From Trichothermofontia sichuanensis B231 (GTDB taxonomy: Bacteria > Cyanobacteriota > Cyanobacteriia > B231): a stretch of DNA of 64,000 nt. Each line of letters opens with the position of its first letter. The first letter of the stretch is position 1. The stretch spans positions 3,925,741-3,989,740 of the forward strand of contig NZ_CP110848.1 in NCBI RefSeq assembly GCF_026240635.1. Direction: 5' to 3'. Both the position numbers and the translations under genes were made by a program. The notes under the pieces were generated by a model that was not told the DNA's origin, ran no database searches, and saw only the letters and a list, made by a program, of their open reading frames with translations. This document shows positions 31,872 through 40,090 of this stretch, one piece after another.

Positions 31872-33050
31872 ATGGTTGGCGAATTCAAACCCGGTTTGGA
31901 AGGTGTACCTGCGGCTCTGTCGAGCATTAGCTATGTGGATGGCCGCGAAGGGATTTTAGAGTATCGGGGGATTCGCATTGAGGAATTGGCCAAATATAGC
32001 ACCTTCCTGGAGACGGCCTATCTGCTGATCTGGGGAGTACTACCCACCCAAGAGGAACTCGCTGCCTTTGAACACGAAATTCGTTACCATCGTCGGATTA
32101 AATACCGCATCCGGGACATGATGAAATGCTTCCCGGAAAGTGGCCACCCGATGGATGCCCTGCAAGCCTCAGCCGCCGCCCTGGGTCTCTTCTACTCCCG
32201 CCGGGATCTACAAAATCCAGAGTATATCCGAGGTGCAGTGGTGCGCCTGCTGGCCAAAATCCCAACAATGGTTGCGGCGTTCCAACTCATCCGCAAAGGG
32301 AATGATCCCGTGTCTCCCCGCGACGACCTCGATTATTCGGCTAACTTCCTCTATATGCTCAGCGAGAAGGAACCCGATCCCCTAGCGGCTCGTGTGTTTG
32401 ATATTTGCCTAACCCTACACGCTGAACATACCATCAACGCTTCTACTTTCTCGGCAATGGTGACGGCCTCTACCCTCACCGATCCCTATGCTGTCATTGC
32501 TTCAGCGGTGGGGACGCTGGGTGGTCCCTTGCATGGGGGAGCCAATGAGGAAGTGATTACCATGCTGGAGGAAATCGGCTCGGTGGAGAATGTGCCCGCC
32601 TATCTGGAGAAATGCCTACAGACAAAATCCAAAATTATGGGCTTCGGGCACCGGGTCTATAAGGTTAAAGATCCCCGTGCCACCATCCTGCAACAGTTAG
32701 CTGAGCAACTGTTCGAGAAGTTTGGCCGGGATGAATACTATGACATTGCCATTGCGCTGGAAAAAGCAGTTGAGGCAGAACTGGGTCACAAGGGTATCCA
32801 CCCCAATGTTGATTTTTACTCCGGGCTGGTCTATCGCAAGTTGGGCATTCCCACGGACCTGTTCACCCCCATTTTTGCGATTTCGCGGGTGGCGGGTTGG
32901 CTGGCCCACTGGAAAGAGCAACTGGCGGAAAACCGCATCTACCGTCCCACCCAAATCTATACCGGCCAACGCAATGCTCCCTATATCGAAATAGATAAGC
33001 GCACGGCTGCTGATACGGAAGCGTTGATTGCTGCGGGGGCAGCCTCATAG
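31872..33050 (+). CDS. gltA: Citrate synthase
   Basis: 392 residues, the short (type I, Gram-positive/cyanobacterial) class. It condenses oxaloacetate and acetyl-CoA. Catalytic landmarks are LTLHAEHTINASTF (His), GGPLHGGANEEVITML (His), IMGFGHRVYKVKDPRA, and the Asp in HPNVDFYSGLVYRKLGIP. The start is supported by GGAG eleven bases upstream. Cyanobacteria use the enzyme to feed 2-oxoglutarate into nitrogen assimilation. Single-gene unit. Confidence 0.97.
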   Translation: MVGEFKPGLEGVPAALSSISYVDGREGILEYRGIRIEELAKYSTFLETAYLLIWGVLPTQEELAAFEHEIRYHRRIKYRIRDMMKCFPESGHPMDALQASAAALGLFYSRRDLQNPEYIRGAVVRLLAKIPTMVAAFQLIRKGNDPVSPRDDLDYSANFLYMLSEKEPDPLAARVFDICLTLHAEHTINASTFSAMVTASTLTDPYAVIASAVGTLGGPLHGGANEEVITMLEEIGSVENVPAYLEKCLQTKSKIMGFGHRVYKVKDPRATILQQLAEQLFEKFGRDEYYDIAIALEKAVEAELGHKGIHPNVDFYSGLVYRKLGIPTDLFTPIFAISRVAGWLAHWKEQLAENRIYRPTQIYTGQRNAPYIEIDKRTAADTEALIAAGAAS

Positions 33051-33095
33051 TTTTAATAGTTTTATAGTTGGGCTAGTAGTTGGGCTAGGGCCTAG

Positions 33096-33173
33096 TTGAC
33101 TGACAAATCTTTTCCCCTCATCCCTAAATCCCTTCGCCCACAAGGGGCTAAGGGACTTTGTTTTGTCAGTCAA
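33096..33173 (+). repeat. MITE-like repeat family F, copy F2
   Basis: 78 bp bounded by TTGACTGACAAA and its complement TTTTGTCAGTCAA. The right end supplies the stop codon (TGA, minus strand) of the glycosyltransferase gene. Confidence 0.65.
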
Positions 33174-35857
33174 TCAGGGGCTAGGGCCGATCGTACCTGC
33201 CCGATGCGCCAGACTTTCCCCTGGAGCAGGGCCGCTACCCCATCCAGTAATTGCAACTCCGGTAAATCCGGAGCCAGGGTTAACCCCGGTTGGATAGCGG
33301 TGGCGGCGGCTCGTGCCCGGAAGTCGTACAGGTTGACAAAGGCTAGATACCCGTAGACATAGGGATTCATGGGGTCCAGGCGAATCACGCGATCGAGGGC
33401 GGCGATCGCGTCATCGGTCTGCCGTTGCAGTACTCGCGCTAGTACCAGGGTATAGGCTAGGGCTAAATTATCTGGCTCCTGAACCAAGCGGTACTCCAAA
33501 CTCTGGGCTGCCTGGGCCACATAATCCTGGATGGGATCGTATTGGTTAATGCGACTGATCTCCGTCATCATCGCTTCCAGGGCTGGGGTTCCCTGGGGGA
33601 GTGCTTGGGCGAGCGATCGCAGTTGGGTGACCAGATCCAACTCTGGGGCAGGCAGGGGCACTGCATCCGGTGTGATTGCGATCGTGGCAGCAGGGAGTGC
33701 GATCGCCGCTGTTTCCCCTGTTTGGCGATCGAGATAGGTCGCCGTCAGCCGATAGCGACCGGGGGGCAGATCCGCCGGGGGGAGCATGGCCGTGCGCTCA
33801 ATAATCCGGTAGCGACCCGTTGGGCTAGGCATGGCCGCCGGGGGTTGGGGCAGCAGGGTGCCAAAGCCGATCGCGTGATCGTGAAGCCAGTAGGGAGGAG
33901 AGAGAAGTGAGAAAAGAGGGGCATGAGGGGGGGTGTCGGTGGCTTGCGCGAGCATCGCTTGAGCCGAGGGAGAGCTATTGCGCCTGCCCGCCGGGTCTGA
34001 ATTAACCGGATCAACCCATTCCCAACTGAGCAACAGGAGGCCCGATCGTAGTTTTTCCCAGGGACCTGACCAGCGATAGGTCACCGGGATCGGATAACCG
34101 GGTGGTGCTTGGGCGGGCACAATCACCCGATTCAGCCGAATTTGATCTTCCTGGATATCAGGGTATCTCTGGGTTTCTGGCTTAACCGTCACCATCGGTT
34201 CAAGCCGGTGGTGCAGGGTCAACTGGCTCCCATCCGGCAAATCCCAGGTTCGCACTGGTTGAAATGCCCCCCCCTGTTCTACCGCCTGCACTGTTGCCGC
34301 TTGCGCTGCCTGTCGCCGCCCCAGGGACCCCTGATCCCCCGTTTTCGTTACAAACCAGTCCAGCGATCGCACATCCTGCGGCACCTGGTCCAGTTGCACA
34401 CCCACCTGGCGTCCATAGACCTGGAAATCCTGCAACGCGCCGAAAAAATTGAGATTGTGTTGATTCACCGTCGGCGTTGATGGCAGCACCCCCAGGGTCA
34501 GCCGCAACCCCGGCGCTGTCGCCGTCATTGTGCTAATCACCGCCGGATGGGGCCAGGGTTTCCCCCGCTCGGCCAACCGCTGGCCATAGGGACTCAGCCA
34601 AGCCGCCAGCGGTGTCAGCCCCGCGATCGCGAACGTATTCCCCACCAGCGCGATCGTCGCCAGTCCAACTGTCCCCCAACGCACCCACCTTCCCCAGCGT
34701 CCTGACCAGGCCAGCAACCCCATCGCCAACCACAGGGACAGCACCGGCAAATAGGCCAACGTATAGCGCGAATCCTTATTCATATTCAGCGACGCCAGCA
34801 CATAGCCCCCCACCAGAAACACCAGTACCCAACGATGGGGAGCCACCCCCCCCTTCGTGCCTTCGTGCCTTCGTGCCTGGGTGCTATTTCCCCTCCAGCG
34901 CTTCCCATACCCCAGCAGCCAACCCACGATCGCCGCCAGCAACACCACCCAGGACACCTGATACGGCAACACCTCCCCATAAAACGTCCAGGCCCCCAGC
35001 GTATGCAGCGGCGGATCACCCTCAATCATGGCCGCCCCTACCGTCGCCCGCTTCCCCGCCGTAATGATCGTGAACCAATTCGTCCGATACCAGGGAAAGG
35101 CAATCAGCCAAACCATCAATCCCGCTAACCCTAATTGCCCCCATTTTGCCCATGCCCGTCGCTGCCACAGCCCCCCCTTCGTCCAGGCGATCGGCACCAG
35201 CAAAAAAAACAACGCCGTCTGCTTGACCAGCAACGCCAACCCCAAACTCACCCCAAACGCGATCGCCCACCCCCACGGGATTAGGGTTTGAATATTAAAG
35301 GTTGACTTTTGACCCTTAACCTGGCTCATTCGCCATGCCGTCAGGCAAAAAAAACTGACCGTCACTAGCACCACCAGCGGATAATCCGTGAGAAAGTCCA
35401 GCCGCACCCTATAGAGTCCCGGCAACAGGAGGCATAGCCCCGCCGCCCAGAGGCCCACCCGTGGCGTCAACAGCAGCACTCCCAGGCCATAGACCGATCC
35501 CAACATCAAAAAAGTCCCCACCAGATTCAGCAACGTCGCCTGGTCGATCCCCCGACCGAACAGGTTAAAAAAAGGGGCCGTGGCGATATAGGTCAGGGGG
35601 GGCACCTTTCCCGACAGCAACCAGAACTGCCGCCACCAGTCCGGGTCCAACCAGTGGGGAGCTTGCAACGCTCGCCAGTAGTTGAGAGCACCCGTGAGAT
35701 AGTCCGCCGGGTCCCACGCCGGCACCGATTGATCCAAGGCAAACCAGAGACGATCGTATCCAGCCGCTACCAACCCCAACAGCCCCAGAATTACCAGATG
35801 CCGCCAGATTAGGCCAGTATGGGGAGGGGGTTGCGCCGGAGATGGGTGCGTAGCCAA
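33170..35857 (-). CDS. GT39/ArnT-like membrane glycosyltransferase with C-terminal TPR region
   Basis: 895 residues. About eleven membrane spans occupy residues 15-430; the N-terminal loop holds the acidic pair after the first span (VPAWDPADYLTGAL), typical of polyprenyl-phosphate-sugar-dependent GT-C enzymes. A soluble region of about 300 residues follows, and the last 130 residues form TPR-like helices (LALAYTLVLARVLQRQTDDA, IRLDPMNPYVYGYLAFVN). It probably transfers a sugar from a lipid carrier outside the plasma membrane; donor and acceptor are unknown. An 8-bp tandem repeat expansion sits in a cytoplasmic or periplasmic loop near residue 330. Confidence 0.8.
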   Translation of the reverse strand: MATHPSPAQPPPHTGLIWRHLVILGLLGLVAAGYDRLWFALDQSVPAWDPADYLTGALNYWRALQAPHWLDPDWWRQFWLLSGKVPPLTYIATAPFFNLFGRGIDQATLLNLVGTFLMLGSVYGLGVLLLTPRVGLWAAGLCLLLPGLYRVRLDFLTDYPLVVLVTVSFFCLTAWRMSQVKGQKSTFNIQTLIPWGWAIAFGVSLGLALLVKQTALFFLLVPIAWTKGGLWQRRAWAKWGQLGLAGLMVWLIAFPWYRTNWFTIITAGKRATVGAAMIEGDPPLHTLGAWTFYGEVLPYQVSWVVLLAAIVGWLLGYGKRWRGNSTQARRHEGTKGGVAPHRWVLVFLVGGYVLASLNMNKDSRYTLAYLPVLSLWLAMGLLAWSGRWGRWVRWGTVGLATIALVGNTFAIAGLTPLAAWLSPYGQRLAERGKPWPHPAVISTMTATAPGLRLTLGVLPSTPTVNQHNLNFFGALQDFQVYGRQVGVQLDQVPQDVRSLDWFVTKTGDQGSLGRRQAAQAATVQAVEQGGAFQPVRTWDLPDGSQLTLHHRLEPMVTVKPETQRYPDIQEDQIRLNRVIVPAQAPPGYPIPVTYRWSGPWEKLRSGLLLLSWEWVDPVNSDPAGRRNSSPSAQAMLAQATDTPPHAPLFSLLSPPYWLHDHAIGFGTLLPQPPAAMPSPTGRYRIIERTAMLPPADLPPGRYRLTATYLDRQTGETAAIALPAATIAITPDAVPLPAPELDLVTQLRSLAQALPQGTPALEAMMTEISRINQYDPIQDYVAQAAQSLEYRLVQEPDNLALAYTLVLARVLQRQTDDAIAALDRVIRLDPMNPYVYGYLAFVNLYDFRARAAATAIQPGLTLAPDLPELQLLDGVAALLQGKVWRIGQVRSALAPD
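34853..34884 (-). repeat. 8-bp tandem repeat inside the glycosyltransferase gene
   Basis: CTTCGTGC occurs three times and is followed by CTGGGTGC. On the coding strand it reads GCACGAAG units that encode ARRHEGTKG. The unit is not a multiple of three, so gain or loss of one copy would shift the frame. Confidence 0.8.
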
Positions 35858-36072
35858 TTGATGAACCTCTGGGTGCCGTTACTTGCAGATTATCTTGCCC
35901 TAAATTGGGCAACGACGGCGGGTACCCTGGCACCCTCAGGTAGGGGTGTAGGGTTACAAGGGTAGCAAGTTCGCCTATGGGTCAAGTCCTTCCCTCAGTC
36001 ATCCCGCATCCCATCGTAGACTGGGGGTGGAAATCAGAACACGATCGCCCTGTGTTCTGGAAGGAGACGCCC

Positions 36073-37890
36073 TTGAACTTGCCCAGATCACAATCCCCTG
36101 CGGTTGCACCCTGCCGATTGTCGCTGGATAATCCCTTCGACGTCATCATTGTTGGCGGGGGGGCAGCCGGCCTCTATGCTGCCCTTTGTTTACCCTCACA
36201 GCTACGGGTAGCCCTGATTGCCAAGGAACCCCTACCGATTTCAGCGAGCGACTGGGCGCAGGGTGGCATTGCCGCCGTGATGGCACCCGATGACTCCTTT
36301 GACCTACACATCGCCGACACCCTTCAGGCCGGTGCCGGGCTGTGTGACGAGCCAGCCGTGCGCTTTCTGGTCGAACAGGCTCCCCGCTGTATCCAGACAT
36401 TGATCGAGTTAGGGGTTGCCTTCGATCGCAACGAGGGACAGCTGGCCATGACCCTAGAAGCAGCCCATTCCCGGCGACGGGTACTTCATGCCGCCGATAC
36501 AACCGGGCGAGCCGTGGTGAGCATCCTAGCGACCCACGTACTGAATCGGCCCAATGTTCAGGTCATCTCGCCAGGGTTTGTGTTAGATCTCTGGCTAACG
36601 CCCGAGCGATCGCGCTGTCAGGGAGTCTGTCTGCTTTGGCAAGATCACCTCCATTGGCTCCAGGCAACGGCGGTCATCCTGGCAACCGGCGGGGGGGGAC
36701 AAGTGTTTGTCCAAACCACGAATCCCGCTTCCGCGACGGGGGATGGGGTCGCGATCGCGTGGCGAGCGGGTGCCATTTTGCGGAATTTGGAATTTGTCCA
36801 ATTTCACCCCACAGCACTGACGAAAGCAGGGGCACCCCGTTTTTTGATTAGCGAAGCCGTTCGGGGAGAAGGTGCCCATCTCATCGATAAGACCGGCGAG
36901 CGCTTTGTCTTTCGCTACCATCCTGCTGGCGAACTCGCCCCCCGTGATGTCGTGAGTCGGGCCATTTTTCAACACCTACAGGAACAATGGGCACAACCCA
37001 GCAGGGAATCCCCCCCCCACGTTTGGCTGGACCTACGCCCGATCGCGCCCGATCGCCTTCAACATCGCTTTCCCAACATTATCCAGGTCTGTCAATCCTG
37101 GGGCATTGATGTGTTCCGGGAACCGATTCCTGTTGCCCCTGCGGCCCACTACTGGATGGGTGGTGTGGCCACGGATCTGGACTGCCGAACCTCTATCCCA
37201 GGCTTGTATGCGATCGGGGAGGTGGCCAACACGGGTGTACACGGAGCCAATCGGCTAGCGAGTAACTCATTACTGGAATGTATTGTGTTTGCTGATCGCC
37301 TACGGGAGTGGCAGCAGGAAAAAGGGAAAAGGGAAAAGGAAAAAAGTGGGGTGGGTATTGCACCTGTTAATAACGCTGGGGCAGCTACCCAAACGCCTTC
37401 TGCCGCCTCTTTTCTCTCTTCTCTTGCCTCTGATTGCCCCCTCCTCACCCACTTCCGCCAACAAATCCCCCAACTGGTGTGGCAAAGTGCCGGCATCTGT
37501 CGCGATCGCGCCCCCCTAGTAACCGCGATTGAACAGGTTATTCAGTGGCGGACACAGTATCAGCAGTTGGCCATGAGTCAGGCGTTGGGCAGACTACAAC
37601 CAGCGGAATCTGTCGCCCTAGCGGTGGGAGCAGGGGAAGTGGTCCGGCTATGGGCCGAAGTGGGTAATCTGCTGGATGTGGCTTATCTGTTACTCAAAAG
37701 CGCTCTGTTTCGCACCGAAAGTCGGGGGGGACACTATCGGGTTGATTTTCCTAAAACAGATCCGAGCTGGCAGGTCCATACGATCATCCAAGGGCAACAG
37801 TGGTCTACAGCCCCGGTTCTGAGCGCGAATCAGGTTGGCGAAACGTCACCGTCGGCGAATCGAGTACCGCCACAATTTCCTGGGGAGTAA
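36073..37890 (+). CDS. nadB: L-aspartate oxidase
   Basis: 605 residues from a TTG at 36073 (LNLPRSQSPAV), chosen because AAGGAG lies seven bases upstream; an ATG at 35977 would add 32 residues. It oxidises aspartate to iminoaspartate for NAD synthesis. The FAD fold is DVIIVGGGAAGLYAALCLP, with the succinate-dehydrogenase-like blocks SDWAQGGIAAVM, RVLHAADTTGRAV, VFVQTTNPASATGDG, FVQFHPTAL, RGEGAHLI and HGANRLASNSLLECIVFADR. Between this and the helical C-terminal domain is an unusual low-complexity stretch (EKGKREKEKSG..., Ser/Ala-rich, about 40 residues). The 3' end overlaps the convergent gene by 86 bp. Confidence 0.94.
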   Translation: MNLPRSQSPAVAPCRLSLDNPFDVIIVGGGAAGLYAALCLPSQLRVALIAKEPLPISASDWAQGGIAAVMAPDDSFDLHIADTLQAGAGLCDEPAVRFLVEQAPRCIQTLIELGVAFDRNEGQLAMTLEAAHSRRRVLHAADTTGRAVVSILATHVLNRPNVQVISPGFVLDLWLTPERSRCQGVCLLWQDHLHWLQATAVILATGGGGQVFVQTTNPASATGDGVAIAWRAGAILRNLEFVQFHPTALTKAGAPRFLISEAVRGEGAHLIDKTGERFVFRYHPAGELAPRDVVSRAIFQHLQEQWAQPSRESPPHVWLDLRPIAPDRLQHRFPNIIQVCQSWGIDVFREPIPVAPAAHYWMGGVATDLDCRTSIPGLYAIGEVANTGVHGANRLASNSLLECIVFADRLREWQQEKGKREKEKSGVGIAPVNNAGAATQTPSAASFLSSLASDCPLLTHFRQQIPQLVWQSAGICRDRAPLVTAIEQVIQWRTQYQQLAMSQALGRLQPAESVALAVGAGEVVRLWAEVGNLLDVAYLLLKSALFRTESRGGHYRVDFPKTDPSWQVHTIIQGQQWSTAPVLSANQVGETSPSANRVPPQFPGE

Positions 37891-38851
37891 GTTGGGAGGG
37901 GGTATTCCAACCCGAACCCCCGACGGTACGCCGTCCTCCCCACCCTTCCGCATCCCGACGCTTGGCCTGCTCAGCCAGCGTCAACCGCTCAAAAAGACCA
38001 GCCGTAAAGTCGAGCTGGACTTTACCAGGATGGCGCGGCAGACAACCAAGGGTATATTGGTTCCCCCCCACTTTATGGTCCCGCAGGAGCAACGTTTCCG
38101 GACGGAGGGCGTTAAGTGGGCGCAGGCTTGCGATCGCCTGATAAAAAGAGCGCGGATCAATCGGATAAGCACTATTGCGCACATCACACACGGCAAACTC
38201 ACCCGTCGCAGTGGGAATGAACTGGACCCGGCCTTCCTTGAGGAGATAACGAGCATTGGCCGCGATCGTGTCCCAGTAGCGATCGGCTTCCCCCTGTTCC
38301 CCCGGCCAAGGACGTTGCCCAAGGGCAGCGGCGATCAGAGCCTGGGTCCCCTGAGCAAAGGCGGCAGAGGTATACTGCTCCCACTGGGCCAGATTCCAAG
38401 TTTTGCGATCAGGGGGTAGCCCCAGGCTACCGACCAGATTAGCCGCGCTAAATTTCAGGGCAGCTCCAGCTTTAGCCGCGAATTCGGCCCAAGCGGACAG
38501 GTCATCCGGCACCATCAGGTGATCACAATCCCAGGCAATCGCCCGCAGGCGATCGTGCACATCCCCTTGCAAGATGGCAGCGGGCAGTTGCACCCAAGCA
38601 GCGGCACAGCAGGCATCGGCATCAACCTGGGTGGTGACAAAGCAGGGCGGCTGATCGGTTGCATAGGTTTGCAGCAAGCTGGGTTCGCGGCGGGGCATTT
38701 CATCAATTTGAATATCGGCCCCATTGGGACGGTGATGATCCCAGTGCAGATCAGTCGATCGCGGCTCCCAACCAGGAACCGTCCCATCCACCATGATGAT
38801 CTGGTGGTCAGTGGGAATATGGGTGTGGTCAGTGGTGACAAGGTAACGCAT
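37805..38851 (-). CDS. Conserved protein with DHH-like motifs, function unknown
   Basis: About 348 residues from the ATG at 38851 (MRYLVTTDHTHIPTDHQ). Near the N-terminus are DLHWDHHRPNGADIQIDEMP and, forty residues on, VTTQVDADACCAAAWVQLPA, which recall the DHH and DxDA metal motifs of DHH phosphoesterases, though in a different order and without the DHHA1 domain. I think it is a cyanobacterial conserved family. The function is not known to me. The C-terminal 28 codons overlap nadB in antisense. Confidence 0.65.
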   Translation of the reverse strand: MRYLVTTDHTHIPTDHQIIMVDGTVPGWEPRSTDLHWDHHRPNGADIQIDEMPRREPSLLQTYATDQPPCFVTTQVDADACCAAAWVQLPAAILQGDVHDRLRAIAWDCDHLMVPDDLSAWAEFAAKAGAALKFSAANLVGSLGLPPDRKTWNLAQWEQYTSAAFAQGTQALIAAALGQRPWPGEQGEADRYWDTIAANARYLLKEGRVQFIPTATGEFAVCDVRNSAYPIDPRSFYQAIASLRPLNALRPETLLLRDHKVGGNQYTLGCLPRHPGKVQLDFTAGLFERLTLAEQAKRRDAEGWGGRRTVGGSGWNTPSQLTPQEIVAVLDSPTVTFRQPDSRSEPGL

Positions 38852-38949
38852 AGGGACGGTCACATCGCGTCTGCGCGGGAGAAGGGCAAGTAGCTATTCA
38901 TATTTATTTATTCTCTTCTTTTTTTATTTTCTTTTATTTCTCCAAGATA

Positions 38950-39041
38950 TAGTTATTTCAGATTAGAAAGAGATGTCTAAGCCCCTCTCCCCCTGTAGGA
39001 GAGGGGTTGGGGGTGAGGGGGCTGTTTCAGTCTCATAACTA
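38950..39041 (+). repeat. Family C repeat, copy C2
   Basis: 92 bp from TAGTTATTTCAGATTAG to CATAACTA, flanked by TA, with the inner CCCCTCTCCCCCTGTAGGAGAGGGG hairpin. It is a shorter sister of C1 and lies in the spacer upstream of the DHH-like gene. The remaining spacer to 39188 holds nothing recognisable. Confidence 0.65.
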
Positions 39042-39188
39042 TAAGCCATTCAGATGCCTTGCTGGGCAAACTGCGTCGTTCCTATAGCATCTCCCCTAGA
39101 GCATAGCCCAGACCGGCTCCGCCGCCGAACCACAGTATTCTCTGGCAGCCAACTGGATCGCTGCTGAGGCTGCCCAGCCTACTATCCC

Positions 39189-39911
39189 CTACCGGGGGCA
39201 AGCCCGGACATAGGCTTGGGTCAGGGGTTCAATGCCGGTAATGGCTGTGCCGACGACGATCGCCGTCGCCCCCAGGGCAAATGCTTGCTGGGCTTGTGCC
39301 GGGGTGCTAATGCCCCCTTCACAAATCACAGGTATCGACAGCGTTTGCACCAGTACCCGCAGGAGATCAAATCCAGGCGGGGTTTGGTCCTGGGTTTGGG
39401 CCGTGTAACCGTAGAGTGTCGTTCCCACCAGATCCACCCCGGCCTCAACCGCCGCCACCGCTGCCGCTAAGCTGTCCACATCAGCCATGACTAACTTACC
39501 CAGTTGCTCATGAATATGGGTGGTCAGCGATCGCACCGTTTCGCCATTGGGACGGGGGCGCAGGGTGGCATCAATGGCAATGATGTCGGCACCGGCAGCG
39601 GCGATCGCCTGGGCATGATGAAACTGGGGGGTAATATACACATCAAATCCAGGCAGTGACTGCTTCCACAGACCAATGATGGGGATTTCAGGTAACCGCC
39701 ATCGCACCTGACGCACATGCTCTGGTGTATCGATGCGTACCCCCACGGCCCCTTGACGCACCGCTGCTTGGGCCATCGCGGCAATCACGCGGGCATCATG
39801 CAGGGGAGAATCTACGGGTGCCTGACAGGAAACAATCAGACCGTGGTGCAAGGCGGCAGCGAGAGCACCGTGTGGCAAACGCGCCGTTGACGATGGCAGG
39901 AGATCAGACAT
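39189..39911 (-). CDS. nanE: Putative N-acetylmannosamine-6-phosphate 2-epimerase
   Basis: 240 residues, a TIM-barrel of the NanE family. Motifs: GLIVSCQAPVDSPLHD at the start, GAVGVRIDTPEHVRQVR, IIGLWKQ, the catalytic Lys region ADIIAIDATLRPRP, ADVDSLAAAVAAVEAG, DLVGTTLYGYT and VICEGGISTP with GATAIVVGTAITG for phosphate binding. It converts ManNAc-6-P to GlcNAc-6-P. No nanA, nanK or sialic-acid transporter is next to it, so its role here may be amino-sugar salvage. Direct repeats lie just upstream. Confidence 0.9.
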   Translation of the reverse strand: MSDLLPSSTARLPHGALAAALHHGLIVSCQAPVDSPLHDARVIAAMAQAAVRQGAVGVRIDTPEHVRQVRWRLPEIPIIGLWKQSLPGFDVYITPQFHHAQAIAAAGADIIAIDATLRPRPNGETVRSLTTHIHEQLGKLVMADVDSLAAAVAAVEAGVDLVGTTLYGYTAQTQDQTPPGFDLLRVLVQTLSIPVICEGGISTPAQAQQAFALGATAIVVGTAITGIEPLTQAYVRACPR

Positions 39912-39928
39912 ACCGGGTCGTTAAAAAT

Positions 39929-39960
39929 TGAGTTAACGTAACAATGAGTTAACGTAACAA
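39929..39960. repeat. Two exact 16-bp direct repeats upstream of nanE
   Basis: TGAGTTAACGTAACAA is repeated back to back, 18 nt before the nanE start codon. Each unit carries the palindrome GTTAAC. It could be a paired operator or simply slippage; no regulator is encoded nearby. Confidence 0.6.
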
Positions 39961-40090
39961 AAGGTAGCGGGAGGGCTAAAGAAAGTCTGAGAATGTCACA
40001 ATCGGTAGCAACGCTAGCAGGCAGACAGGGACGAGAACCGGTAAGAACGCCAATACGATTCTTTAAGGATGCTAAGGATGCTAGGGTGGG

